Shown here one piece after another: positions 44,801 through 52,135 of a stretch of DNA of 64,000 bases. The stretch lies in NCBI RefSeq assembly GCF_963576615.1, contig NC_088713.1, forward strand, positions 43,949,317 through 44,013,316. The letters are read 5' to 3'. The notes under the pieces were generated by a model. That model had not been told where the DNA came from. It ran no database searches and saw only the letters and a program-made list of their open reading frames with translations. Both the position numbers and the translations under genes were made by a program. Numbering within the stretch: the stretch's first letter is position 1; every line of letters starts with the position of its first letter. The stretch comes from Watersipora subatra. Lineage: Eukaryota > Bryozoa > Gymnolaemata > Cheilostomatida > Watersiporidae.

Positions 44801-44967
44801 AGAACTAAGGCTACAGGGTTCCATCAACTTCCTGTTTTCTTCTTTAGGCTCTATTCTTCGCTGACCAGCTGCTGAGCCAGCGAAGTCTCACCCAACAGCA
44901 GGCCATCATCAAAGACTTCAAACAGAAGGACCAGATGTCTAAACGGACCGTCAGCAAAGTCTTCTAA
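23733..44967 (+). CDS. CFAP157: Cilia- and flagella-associated protein 157, 12 coding exons
   Basis: Joining 23733-23884, 24420-24585, 26860-26965, 28442-28595, 29326-29488, 30251-30386, 31132-31231, 32274-32424, 35646-35797, 41615-41733, 42838-42983 and 44848-44967 gives 1665 nt: 554 residues and TAA. All introns are GT-AG and the frame is continuous. The start has a lysine/glycine-rich tail (residues 3-20), then KEFFYTQIRDLENRIARYQK (about 35-54), a long coiled coil to about residue 380, and GDLGLVPRP at 467-475. These blocks occur in the same order in vertebrate CFAP157, which is about 520 residues. The family is an axoneme/basal-body coiled-coil protein needed for sperm flagella in mice. 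FOXJ1-dependent expression is known for the vertebrate gene. The family assignment comes from remembered sequence similarity, not a database search. Confidence 0.95.
24420..24585 (+). CDS. CFAP157: CFAP157 coding exon 2
   Basis: Residues 51-106, completing the split arginine codon of IAR. Acceptor CTTTTTCAG, donor CAG|GTACAT. Heptad-like coiled coil with MVAFLQRTLESRNDEL, matching the family's conserved second block. Confidence 0.94.
24634..25011 (+). mobile_element. SINE-like dispersed repeat, family 3, copy 2 (intron 2)
   Basis: Starts AATCCCGGTATTGCACAGAT, has AAACAGCTTATAAACAGTTG, GTAATGTAGTTGCCAGGGGC, AACCGTGAGAGCAAGCTTTA and a tRNA-like section with GGAGATCAAATCTTCTGC, and ends GACAAACTTTGAGATTTATA. 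Same order as the copy at 47168. Confidence 0.75.
26617..26659. other. Perfect 19-bp stem hairpin in CFAP157 intron 2
   Basis: CATTGTGATGGAACAATTG, five T, then its exact reverse complement. It lies about 200 bp before exon 3. No repeat copy was recognised elsewhere in the window. Confidence 0.85.
26860..26965 (+). CDS. CFAP157: CFAP157 coding exon 3
   Basis: Residues 107-141 plus one base. Acceptor TATTGGCAG, donor A|GTAAGTA. Rich in Glu, Gln and Lys, as expected for coiled coil. Confidence 0.93.
27057..27140. repeat. 25-bp tandem repeat in CFAP157 intron 3
   Basis: About 3.5 units of CATGATTTAAACTGTTGATT-GAAAT with single-base changes. Confidence 0.85.
27716..28146. mobile_element. Short inverted-repeat element in CFAP157 intron 3
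   Basis: The left end AAGGCTGATTCGCACTGTAT and right end (reverse complement) AAGGCTGGTTAACACTATAT continue with CACCATATGTCAGCG and TGCCATACGTCAGTG. The possible 8-bp target duplications match at only 5 positions. Overlapping + frames at 27639-28039 are not family-like proteins. Confidence 0.65.
28442..28595 (+). CDS. CFAP157: CFAP157 coding exon 4
   Basis: Residues 142-192 plus two bases, including LSSLDDFKYKKDEL. Acceptor ACTACTTCAG, donor AG|GTGAGT. The open frame continues upstream into intron 3, but the preceding translation is not family-like. Confidence 0.94.
28735..29200. repeat. Minisatellite, about 42-bp unit, in CFAP157 intron 4
   Basis: About 11 diverged units of GTGATATTGTAATTGAGGTG followed by ATCAGTTGACATGCTATGCCAG. 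It fills most of the 730-bp intron. The minus-strand frame at 28729-29001 reads the repeat. Confidence 0.92.
29326..29488 (+). CDS. CFAP157: CFAP157 coding exon 5
   Basis: Residues 193-247 with RLKKEMVMRVNQVAAEFRKV, the most conserved part of the family. Acceptor GTGCTACAG, donor CAG|GTAAGG. Confidence 0.95.
29930..30250. repeat. Degenerate 16-18 bp tandem repeat in CFAP157 intron 5
   Basis: Unit TCTATGTTTTGACAAC is repeated about 18 times with variants (TCTGTGTTTCAACAAC, TCTACATTTTACAAC). The last unit, GATGTTTGACAG, supplies the splice acceptor of exon 6. Confidence 0.88.
30251..30386 (+). CDS. CFAP157: CFAP157 coding exon 6
   Basis: Residues 248-292 plus one base (ENDEVKEKDKRQKQQIEILE then NQKIIRMLTEKTK). 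Acceptor GTTTGACAG sits directly after a TTTTGACAACTC tandem repeat. The donor AAAG|GTTGGG is weak at +3 to +6. Confidence 0.92.
30476..30690 (+). mobile_element. tRNA-derived SINE, family 1, copy 1 (intron 6)
   Basis: Starts CTGACAGTCCTGTGCGCCAT, then a tRNA-like part with GGTAGTGTGATTGGCT and B-box-like GGGTTTGATTCCC, and a 3' part ending TGGCTTTGGACAGCC...TCTTATTATAG. Non-coding, RNA polymerase III type. Confidence 0.75.
31132..31231 (+). CDS. CFAP157: CFAP157 coding exon 7
   Basis: Residues 293-325 plus two bases (QEALLAEYEMREEAIQEMDT). Acceptor CTACCTGTAG, donor CG|GTAAGC. Confidence 0.92.
31285..31764. repeat. AT-rich low-complexity tract in CFAP157 intron 7
   Basis: Almost only A and T, with irregular TATATTAAATATA words. 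It grades into the ordered 27-bp satellite that follows. Confidence 0.85.
31765..32066. repeat. 27-bp AT satellite in CFAP157 intron 7
   Basis: About eleven nearly identical 27-bp units built from TATTATATTTAATATACATT plus AAATATA. Because 27 is divisible by 3, the minus strand stays open and encodes a MYIKYNIYL repeat, which is an artefact. Confidence 0.95.
32274..32424 (+). CDS. CFAP157: CFAP157 coding exon 8
   Basis: Residues 326-376, the end of the coiled coil (KVEKVLSEAAASIKMVLT). Acceptor CTTCTGCAG, donor ACA|GTAAGT. Confidence 0.93.
32505..32512. repeat. Possible left target-site duplication (TCCTAGAG)
   Basis: Matches TCCTGGGG at 33732-33739 in 6 of 8 positions, flanking the element between them. 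Confidence 0.4.
32787..32795. repeat. Left 9-bp target-site duplication of Mutator-like MITE 1
   Basis: AGTTTCTGA, repeated exactly at 33331-33339. Confidence 0.9.
32796..33330. mobile_element. Mutator-like MITE, copy 1 (535 bp)
   Basis: Terminal inverted repeats of about 65 bp begin CGGTAGATACGAAAAGCCGA and run through GACCGAACAGACCGAAT to GGGAGTTGCCCTC. A perfect 9-bp duplication AGTTTCTGA flanks it, which with long inverted ends fits the Mutator (MULE) superfamily. No transposase. A second copy in the same orientation lies at 37891-38445. Confidence 0.9.
33331..33339. repeat. Right 9-bp target-site duplication of Mutator-like MITE 1
   Basis: AGTTTCTGA, identical to 32787-32795. Confidence 0.9.
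34240..34390 (-). mobile_element. tRNA-derived SINE, family 2 (intron 8)
   Basis: Minus-strand copy with GGTTGAGGTTCAATTCCC (B-box region), ACTGGTGGTAACAGT and a tail near TTAAATTGCTCTCTTTG. It resembles the copies at 4120-4255 and 52675-52815. Confidence 0.7.
34605..34819 (+). mobile_element. SINE family 1, copy 2 (first of a head-to-tail pair)
   Basis: Starts GTGCTGACAGTTGGGTATGC, has a tRNA-like part with TGGTATAGTGTTGG and GTGAGTTCCAACCC, and ends ACACGGCTCTTATTATGGTA. The next copy starts immediately after it. Confidence 0.75.
34820..35055 (+). mobile_element. SINE family 1, copy 3 (second of a head-to-tail pair)
   Basis: Starts ACTAGTACCCTGACAGTCCA directly after the 3' end of copy 2. 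tRNA-like part with GGAAGTTCAAATCCC, ending TTCTTGTAATAGTAAAGAC. Confidence 0.7.
35646..35797 (+). CDS. CFAP157: CFAP157 coding exon 9
   Basis: Residues 377-426 plus two bases (TQFAWEGEVELTDSEKRDNM then LEHLLIILNSAAAIG), corresponding to the family's post-coil helix. Acceptor TTCTATTTGTAG, donor AG|GTGAGA. Phases agree on both sides. Confidence 0.88.
36015..36330 (+). repeat. Dispersed repeat family B, copy 2 (intron 9)
   Basis: Contains TTATCGATTTTAATCTTGAA, CAGTCAGATCATCTCAAACA and TACTGATACTTTCTGATAAA, shared with the copies at 3346, 43900 and 56655. An upstream segment (ATATCGGCTATTGCGTTGAA) is inverted relative to the 56655 copy. Confidence 0.65.
36446..36489. other. 44-bp near-perfect palindrome in CFAP157 intron 9
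   Basis: AGAACACCTTCAG, one mismatched base, GAGGACAATTGTCCTC and the complementary second half, with no loop and only one unpaired position per arm. Function unknown. Confidence 0.85.
36607..36614. repeat. Left 8-bp target-site duplication of hAT MITE
   Basis: TTGTCAAC, repeated exactly at 37743-37750. Confidence 0.92.
36615..37742. mobile_element. hAT MITE, 1128 bp, in CFAP157 intron 9
   Basis: Ends TAGAGGTGGAACGAGACAGG and, on the reverse strand, TAGAGGTGGAACGAGACACG. Subterminal CGAGAC/GAGACTC words repeat at both ends. A perfect 8-bp duplication TTGTCAAC flanks it, as expected for hAT. No transposase frame. Confidence 0.92.
37743..37750. repeat. Right 8-bp target-site duplication of hAT MITE
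   Basis: TTGTCAAC, identical to 36607-36614. Confidence 0.92.
37882..37890. repeat. Left 9-bp target-site duplication of Mutator-like MITE 2
   Basis: ACCACACCG, matching ACCACACTG at 38446-38454 in 8 of 9 positions. Confidence 0.8.
37891..38445. mobile_element. Mutator-like MITE, copy 2 (555 bp)
   Basis: Same CGGTAGATACGAAAAGCCGA ends and interior as copy 1, in the same orientation. The interior differs by a short insertion (GACTATTTAAGGATAAGGGC) near the left end. Confidence 0.9.
38446..38454. repeat. Right 9-bp target-site duplication of Mutator-like MITE 2
   Basis: ACCACACTG, one transition from 37882-37890. Confidence 0.8.
39235..39300. repeat. Tandem inverted TCATGTGAC/GTCACATGA cluster
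   Basis: Four CATGTGAC or GTCACATG words in alternating orientation within about 65 bp of intron 9. They can pair with each other. No function is assigned. Confidence 0.6.
39711..40436. mobile_element. pogo-like MITE, 726 bp, in CFAP157 intron 9
   Basis: Left CAGTGCACCCCGGGTTATGA and right (reverse strand) CAGTGGACCTCGCCATGCAA, each bordered by TA (39709-39710, 40437-40438), the Tc1/mariner target. TTTTCGCCTTACGAT occurs in both arms. A short frame from about 40089 (MGPKIKNNIKGRSKK) could be a relic of a transposase N-terminus, but this is weak. Confidence 0.8.
40168..40245. repeat. AGTTAACTAT tandem repeat
   Basis: About seven 10-11 bp units of AAGTTAACTAT inside the pogo-like MITE. TTAACTA/TAGTTAA makes it partly self-complementary. 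Confidence 0.9.
41260..41580. repeat. AT-rich tract before CFAP157 exon 10
   Basis: Repeated TATAATATATATTA words, then TTTAAAATT-type sequence. Low complexity, no gene. Confidence 0.8.
41615..41733 (+). CDS. CFAP157: CFAP157 coding exon 10
   Basis: Residues 427-466 plus one base. Serine/arginine-rich and probably unstructured (SANTSTSLSQRATSPHYHL). Acceptor CTTTGTTCAG, donor G|GTGAGA. Confidence 0.88.
42100..42380. repeat. 22-bp tandem repeat in CFAP157 intron 10
   Basis: About 12 units of GACCTCATGATACCATAGAG and variants (TTCATGATTCCATAAAGT). The minus-strand frame at 42168-42359 is a translation of it. Confidence 0.92.
42838..42983 (+). CDS. CFAP157: CFAP157 coding exon 11
   Basis: Residues 467-515, opening with GDLGLVPRP, a conserved C-terminal motif of the family. 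Acceptor CTTTCAATAG, donor AAA|GTAAGT. Confidence 0.93.
43135..43365 (+). mobile_element. SINE family 1, copy 4 (intron 11)
   Basis: Well preserved: ACTAGTACTCTGGCAGTCTT, GATTATCGGGTGTAATAACC, tRNA-like GATAGCGTGATTGGCT with GGTTCAATTCCTG, and the 3' end GACACAGCTCTTATTATAGT. Confidence 0.8.
43900..44100 (+). repeat. Dispersed repeat family B, copy 3 (intron 11)
   Basis: GGCAGTCAGATCACCTCAAG and AATACTTTCTGATAAAATCT match the other copies in the same order. Confidence 0.65.
44465..44800 (-). mobile_element. Two SINE family 1 copies, head to tail (minus, intron 11)
   Basis: Each has a minus-strand B-box-like segment (complement of GGATTTGAACTCACGA at 44492 and of GATTCGAACTCCTAATTT at 44691). 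Between them is the family 3' end (complement of AATAAGAACCATATATATAA). The right end gives the start region (complement of ACAATAATTGTGCATAT). Confidence 0.65.
44848..44967 (+). CDS. CFAP157: CFAP157 coding exon 12 with stop
   Basis: Residues 516-554 (ALFFADQLLSQRSLTQQQAI ... SKRTVSKVF) then TAA at 44965-44967. Acceptor TTCTTCTTTAG. Typical vertebrate proteins end sooner, so this tail extends the family length modestly. Confidence 0.88.
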   Translation, partial: ALFFADQLLSQRSLTQQQAIIKDFKQKDQMSKRTVSKVF

Positions 44968-45260
44968 TTCACTTTATTACCAAGTTCATACCTACTCTCT
45001 ACATCTATTGGGTGGTTTATGTCTATGTCTATTGGACAATTCTGTTTACTTGCTTTGAAATAGTGAGAAAGGGCTTTATCTTGATATTTATTGTCATGAA
45101 GTATTTATCGGTGATTTTATTTGGAATTCCCAAATTTTTTGTTTTCCAGAGTATATTTACTAAACAGAGTCTGATAAAAGGGTTGTTTGTGACGTAGTAA
45201 TTCTAAAACAACTAACAGTTTGATAACAAACTAAAAGAATCTACTGAAGGAATTTTTGAC

Positions 45261-45266
45261 AATAAA
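45261..45266 (+). terminator. Likely CFAP157 polyadenylation signal
   Basis: AATAAA about 295 bases after the stop codon. It is the first canonical hexamer downstream. Confidence 0.6.
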
Positions 45267-46690
45267 TATCTAATTTTTGTCTGTCTGCTTAAAATTATTT
45301 AAAAATATTACTTGCTAGGTGTTATGTTGTGCTTTTATATCAGCATTTAGGTAAAACATAAAAAAAGTTTAACATGGGCTCACTAGATGTTTATCTCAGC
45401 TCAATCACTATCCAAAATACAAACAAGAATATAAACACTCTGACATCACAGCTTGAGTTTCTTATCAGCTCTTCAATATTACAATTAGACCATAGCGACC
45501 CAGAAAAGCTAACATACTGCGTTAGCAGTCATGGTTGTTAACTTTTTATTGTGATTGGCTTAAACTGATTAAAATTATCCAATCACTTCCATGTAATACA
45601 GTAGATATGCATCTGATTACAAATGTTCTTTTCAACCACGTGAAATTTGGCAACCCAACCTCTAGCACGTTTAGCTTGAGTTATAAATGGCCAGGGTATG
45701 CAGGTGCTTGTTTTTTCTTAAAGTAGAACGTGAGGTTATGATGGCAGCGTGGTTTGATGGCGCAAACTGTTTAAAAACTTGCCAAAAACAAGCCAACATT
45801 TCATTGGCTAAACTAAGTAGCCTTTGACAGCTTTAAGGCATTATTGCCAGCGACAACTTATAACAGGTGCTAATTAACACAGCCGATGGCTACTACAATC
45901 TCAGATGTGTTCACCATGTACCAATATTTACTGCACCTGATTGAATAAGATTATAATACAAGGAAGAACCCAGTGGTTGCTCCAATGCTACGAAATCTGA
46001 AAAGCAACTCATTACGCACTCCAAAGTCAATCACTACGTTTCCATTGTGCGCATGTGGAGTTGTGTGCACATTGAGTTATTGTGCAGTAAATGTTTCATT
46101 GAACATTCACAAGTTGTGGATTCACGCAGGCGCTTTGTTAAAGAATCAAAGATTTTTACACCTGATGTCATAGCAACACATTCCCACCTCGCGTAGCAGC
46201 AAGCTTTCAAAATAGGAATGACCAAAGAGTGGAAAATGTTGAAAATGGAATAGCTTGCCTCTTGTGCATCATTGGCAAGTGCCATATCCATCTTTTACAT
46301 GCATGAAACACTATACAAAAAATTTTGAATGACAAAACTCAATTGACTTGAAGGTTTCTGCTGTTTCCATCCTGCGGATGATGTGAACTTGTGGACTAAC
46401 CTCGTCACAGAAACAGGGATTACCTAAAAGAATGCAATGCATGATCCATGGCTATGTGGTTGATGAAAATTAAGCTAATGCATGCTCTAGGTCTTTGGTA
46501 TTCCCCATAGTTGTAGAATTTAAAGCACCCAATACAATTACTAAGGCTAGGGTACCTAAAACAAACCATTGGGTACTCTAAGGCTATGCTTCCTAAAGTA
46601 ACAACCTAGTGCATGCTCTAGTAAAATTTTATGAGCTCTGGCTTTCTATATTAGTTTAGTTGATGAGAATGTCGCGAATTTGAGAGAAAT
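45267..46690. other. Intergenic stretch, no gene seen
   Basis: Only short open frames without domains, for example 46034-46291 on the minus strand. The composition is somewhat richer in GC around 46.0-46.4 kb, but I recognise no repeat or protein. Confidence 0.4.
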
Positions 46691-46697
46691 TCATCTG

Positions 46698-46701
46698 TAT
46701 G

Positions 46702-46771
<70 letters not shown>

Positions 46772-46787
46772 TTGACATGTGAACACT

Positions 46788-46832
<45 letters not shown>
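46698..46832. repeat. Two (TA)n microsatellites with inverted flanks
   Basis: Two long TATATA runs are separated by ACAGATTGACATGTGAACAC. The second run is bordered by CACTGAGATATA and TATATCTCAGTG, which are reverse complements. Confidence 0.92.
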
Positions 46833-46833
<1 letters not shown>

Positions 46834-47167
46834 AGTGTTTCTCTTTTCATTAAACCCTGTGTTCTAGATTATAGGAATTAAAATCTAGCTATGAAAAATC
46901 TGCGCAGCACTGAATTTGATCTCGGGACTTCCAGATCTTTGGGAGGTCCAGACCAGGTTAATACCTCCAAACTTAACCATAAAGCTACACGGAATACAAT
47001 GGATTCATTGGGCAAATAGTCATTTCATTGGTTAAGAAACTCATGCTTTAAGCGCTTGCTTGGGTTTAGTAACTAGCAATGTTAACTGTTACGCTAAAGA
47101 TTTAGCTTTCCAGGTAAGTTACTCCAATTCATTAAGTAATTATTTTGTGCAACTATTACTCACGCAA

Positions 47168-47635
47168 CGCCAGGCATTCGGCTAGTTTATATATAGATAT
47201 AACTGTCTAATTATATATATATATTATATCTATAGAATGCAAGGATTTTAAAAATGCAATGGTTTTAAAAATCAGCTTATAAAAAGTGGCAAGTAATGTA
47301 GTTGCCTGCCACTTCCCATTAGCCTGGCACATTGCCAAAGACCAATTTGAGTACGTTACTATCCGTATTGTTAAACTTACTAATATGAGCCGTGAGAGCA
47401 AGTTTTAGTGAGGTTGCGCTGTGTGCAAATCGGTATGCATATTTTCGCCCACATAGTGACATATGTCCTTCAATTAATCCATCAATCGGGCGTAGCTTAA
47501 TTGGTAAGATATTTTCCTGAGGAACGGCAGGCTTCGAGATCAAATCTTTGGCGATACGGATTCTTCTTTCCAATATTTTAATGGCTATAGCTGGACAAAC
47601 CGAATTGCACACAAACTTTGAGATATATATATATA
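47168..47635 (+). mobile_element. SINE-like dispersed repeat, family 3, copy 3
   Basis: The fullest copy. CAACGCCAGGCATTCGGC, a TA run, TTTTAAAAATCAGCTTATAA, GCCTGGCACATTGCC, AGCCGTGAGAGCAAG, a tRNA-like section with GCGTAGCTTAATTGGTAAGA and CTTCGAGATCAAATC, and the tail AACTTTGAGATATATATATA. Confidence 0.8.
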
Positions 47636-47800
47636 ATTATTACAACTGGTAATAATAATAAAATAATTTTTATATTAATTATTTTTAATAATAATAATTT
47701 TAATATAATAGTAATGTAATTAATAGTAATATTATTGCTAATAATTATTAATAACTAATAATATTAATTATCATAATCAAATTATTATCATTTTATCTCA
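47636..47800. repeat. (TAA)n/(TTA)n-like low-complexity tract
   Basis: Irregular AATAATAATTATTAATAA sequence following the microsatellite tail of the preceding repeat. Confidence 0.85.
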
Positions 47801-49734
47801 TTTGATCTCGATTTTATGTCAATTTTATTTTATCGTTTATTTACTTATCGCAAATGTCTTGGCCTCAGATGTCAATGTAGCCTGTGCCCTACAAAACTCA
47901 TTCATTATACAACAATTATCAATACATATAGTGGGCATAGAAACTGCGTACAGGAGTCTGTAATACACGTTTGATAAAGAGAGTACATGATGAGTCATCC
48001 CCTCTTTCTTAGAAGTACTTAATTCGTCGCAAGAATGGATTTTTATAATGTTGATCAAAACCAAAGGCAAGATTTCCTGTTTACCTATTAGGCATTAAAA
48101 AGACCTAAGGCCCCGTGTTGATATAAACATTGATTTCTTTAAGCTAGAGAGAGAATAGACAAAATCACTTTCTGCTGTCAAGCAAAGGAGACGGTGTCAG
48201 TGGATTGCCTCACTAAAGAGAACTTGGGCTATGATTATTAGCCTAGACTGACTGACTTGATTTTAGTAGTGAAGGAAAACTTGAAGCTCATCGTTAGATC
48301 AGTTGAAATAGCAATTACAGTAGACTGCTTTAGCAAAGTACGAAACCAGCCTTGAGGAGCAACCCAGTGAAAACTAAGGCCGTCAGCAGTAATTCAAAAC
48401 ATGATGGCAACTCCAAGTTTCAGGCGATAAATAAAATCGCTGAAACCCAATATAACAAGGTAAGGATACTAGACAAGAGATAAATTTTGCAGAAATATGT
48501 ACTGCTTATAATTAGCTGATATCACATGACCTTGCTGATAATTGTCCTACATATTGACTCTTGGTTTTACCAAACACATGTGCTTTAATTCTATAATTAC
48601 TATCTGTATTGACATGATGCTCTACTTGCTGTTTTTATATTCAGTAGTTCAAATACATCTGAACATGTTGCTAGACTTACTAAAATGCTCAAAACTTGTA
48701 TAACAATTAAATACTACAGTTTAATAGATTTAACCATGACAACTGGACAGTCATTAAAAAAATGAATACATATTCAGTCATATTAAATATTTGACCACTT
48801 TTTATTTAAACACAAGTTGATGTGCAATCTCTTCCATAGTTATTGTACATCATAATTTACCAGTCATCAGTATTTGCTTTTAGGAATTGTCATCACTCTG
48901 GTTAAACCCAATATTTTCTTATACTGAGTTTTTATGAATCAATATCAATATTTTTTTAACTTATTGCTTTTAATAAAATTAATTCGGCCTCAAAAATTAA
49001 GGTCTTTTGTAATACTATTATACTTTTTAAATATTGTATTAAATGGAAATTAAGTAATTAGCCGAGAGCAGTCTTTGAATTCATAGTCAGCTCAAAAAAT
49101 GGTTAAGCTAAACAACTTTTACTACAAGTTTAGTAAATATTGATACAATACAATGAAACATTAAAAAATAGTTGTCTGCTCTTGCAGTAATCTTGAAATG
49201 TGGGAGAAGACAGTTCCTAATTTCATTACTGGTAATGAACATTTAGTGATTTACTCTTATTACAAATCTCATTTATGATTCAGTGTCTCAATTTATTCAC
49301 AGCATAAATAATTGAACTGTTAGTATCTGCTTTGAGTAGGCACCGTTCGACCCCAATCTCTTGTCAAATGTAACATGGCCGAGTATTAACTTATGCCATT
49401 TTAAAAGCTGAATACACAGGGCAATGATATGAGACATTAATTTTCTGTGACCACTGTGCTAGTCTGGAATTTGGATAGTTTTTTATAATGCTATATGTAA
49501 ATTGCTTTATTTTAAAATAATATGTGTTCTGGCAAATTATGGTTCAATAATGTTGCTTGCAACAAAACATTTATTTTTTATTTCTTTAAATTTATCCTTC
49601 CTTCCAACTATTAAGAATGAAAAAGTGTACTCATTGTGAACATAAATAGCTACTAAAACATAAGTAATACAACAGCAGCATGCTAGCCTTGATACCTTCA
49701 AGAGCATTTACTAAACAAATCAATGCAAAACATG
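47801..49734. other. Intergenic stretch, no gene seen
   Basis: AT-rich unique-looking sequence. Open frames of up to 77 codons (47837-48070, minus) have no recognisable domain. Confidence 0.4.
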
Positions 49735-49912
49735 GATTAATTTCAGTTAATCTCAGTTGATCTGGTAATCTCAGTAATATGCTAATCTCAGTTGATCTGC
49801 TAATTTCAGTTAATCTGTTAATCTCATTTGATTTGATAGTCTCATTTAATATATTAATCTCAGTTGATCTGCTAATATCATTTAATCTATTAATCTCAAT
49901 TGATCTGTTTAC
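49735..49912. repeat. Degenerate tandem repeat, about 18-20 bp unit
   Basis: About nine units of TTAATCTCAGTTGATCTGC with changes (GTAATCTCAGTAATATGC, ATATCATTTAATCT). Confidence 0.88.
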
Positions 49913-51660
49913 ACTTTGAAGACTGGGCCAAAGATAATATAGCAAACTGTTTTCTTACCTGATCACATGCCAAGTAAACATGGCTTCGTAGTTTTGCTTT
50001 GTTTTCTAGACTTCTGGTTCACATAAAATTACAAAGCTTTGGTCATTTTGTGTTTGATACATTTTCGGTCAAATTTCAAAGTTTGAATTTTAATGGACAA
50101 TTAGCTCTTTAGATATGGCCAAAATACTGAAAACACTTCTCATCGACTGAGAAATAAAAAATGGCTGCTAACAGAACATTAATTTCTAGTAACATAATTA
50201 GTTTAATTAGTAACATAAAATAGTTACTAATGACACACTGATTGAAATTCTTAGTAATAAAGGATGAAAAGTAGACAAAGCTAGAGAGCTCCTCCTCAGC
50301 AACAAGAGTTTTATACTAAAACTTTTTGGTTTTTTATTCATAACAAATATATACACTTTATCAGACTCGTATTGTAACGATTTTGTTTCTTCGGTTACCT
50401 CTAAAACATAACTTCTTTGAAAGATTGTGAAAAAACTAATTACTCTATTTGATTTCTATAATTTTTGCTCACAATATCTTACCATTGAGGTTTCCAGGCT
50501 TGGAATCTGAAAATGATATTCAGTTAAAAGGAATTGTGCTATTTTAAGTACTTTTACAGTTGATGGAAAGTTGTTAATAGTTTAGGATCAGGAGAACAGC
50601 TTGTACATACAAGAGTAGGTTTCAAAATTTTAATTTCACTATAATTAACACTTGGCTTATCACAAATGCTTTTAATTTATTTTAATTATTTTTTCATTAT
50701 TCTTAGTGGATAAGTGTATCTCAGTTAAGCTCGTTTGATAATCTCAAATAACTTCAATGCGGTTGACCTTTGTTTTTGAGCTATAACCACAAAAATAATT
50801 AATATATCTATAGGCGACAGGTTATATCATTTTCAATACAAATGAGGTCTGATCAAAATTTGGATCAATAAATAACAAATTGTTATTTAGCCCTAAGTAA
50901 TAGAGAATTTTTTTAGATTTTCAAAGCGGTTTGCAGAATTGAAATCGAAGCAATTTAACCTGAGATACAGCTTTTTATCGAAAGCTGGTGTTGGCCAATA
51001 CTGTCAACACAAAAAACTGAGAAATTGGTCTTCAAAGAAGATGGATTGCATTTTAAACAGTCTTATTTGTTGATGTTTAGGAAGGTCATAGCAACCGCGC
51101 GCTACAAAAATTACATTTTCATGAATGCTGGAAATGACTTGGCTTCACAAAAGTCAAAGCCACATCGGAAATTCTCACCTTGGGAGCCCATTGTGCACTA
51201 TTTAAATGCCTCATTTGTATTGAAAATGATACAACCTGCCAAATATTACTAATATTTATGTTCACCTCTTTTATACTGCATGTTTTAAATGACTTAGCCA
51301 TTCAACTTCTTATTTTTGTTTTCTGTAATCACCATACTTTGGCATTAATAAGTCCTTGAGCTATATTTGTACTCAAGTGTGTCTACTGGCAGTGAAGCGT
51401 CTAATCTGCAAGTGGCGTAAAGCCTCTCAATTTTAATTACTCCGTCTGATCGACAAAGCCTATAGTAAGACAGGCGGTATTGATTATGTTCAAAAAGTCG
51501 ATAATCACATCCTCTATAGGCAACTGGCTCTATTCTATCTGCATAATCTAGTCGATGCTGCTTCATTGTACGTTGAGAATTCTTTTGAAATGCTCTGAAA
51601 AGAATTATTTGTTCAGAAAAAACTATTCTGTGTTGTTGCTCATAGGGTCGCCATTACTAC
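49913..51660. other. Sequence upstream of the T1-domain gene; no gene seen
   Basis: No recognisable coding exon. A promoter cannot be placed. Short frames at 51025-51566 lack conserved motifs. Confidence 0.4.
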
Positions 51661-51685
51661 GTTTCTTTTAGAATTATTGATAAAG

Positions 51686-52135
51686 ATGAGTAACAAAGGC
51701 ACCCCGACTATTCATAGCATTTCCGATCTAGTCGACTATCGCATCGCTCGCCAGAAAAATCGAAACAAAAAAACTGTTTGTCAAGATTTGGAGAGGATGG
51801 CACCGCTTCCACCTACTAGCATTGAACCACCCGCACAGAATTACGATTCTATCGAACTAGAAGATTGTGAGCCTACGATTAATTCGACGGAAATGTTGTC
51901 ATCAAATGGAGATGCCAATTTAATTAAACAAGATGTGACATCGTCAGAAGAGGAAATGACTTTACATACAGATTTTGCTGTATCTTCCGATTCTTGCTTT
52001 GAATCACAGAGTGACAGTGTGAGTCTAAATCCGTCACAGGCGAGTTCCGGTGTTGAACAAGAAGAGTTTGAATTTGAAGGAAGGAAATATCTAAACAAGC
52101 CAGTCAAAATCAACATCAGTGGAACAATATTTATG
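51686..52135 (+). CDS. K+ channel-like gene, coding exon 1
   Basis: ATG at 51686 (A at -3), preceded at 51671 by an acceptor-like TTTCTTTTAG, so a 5' UTR exon upstream is likely. The open frame can also be entered at a TTG nine bases earlier, but ATG is preferred. It ends ATG|GTAAGC at 52135. Reading through would add only VSKQ and a stop. Confidence 0.78.

Noticed and set aside
46034..46291. 85-codon minus-strand frame as a transposase fragment
   Set aside because: No catalytic motif or family signature, and no terminal repeats recognised around it.
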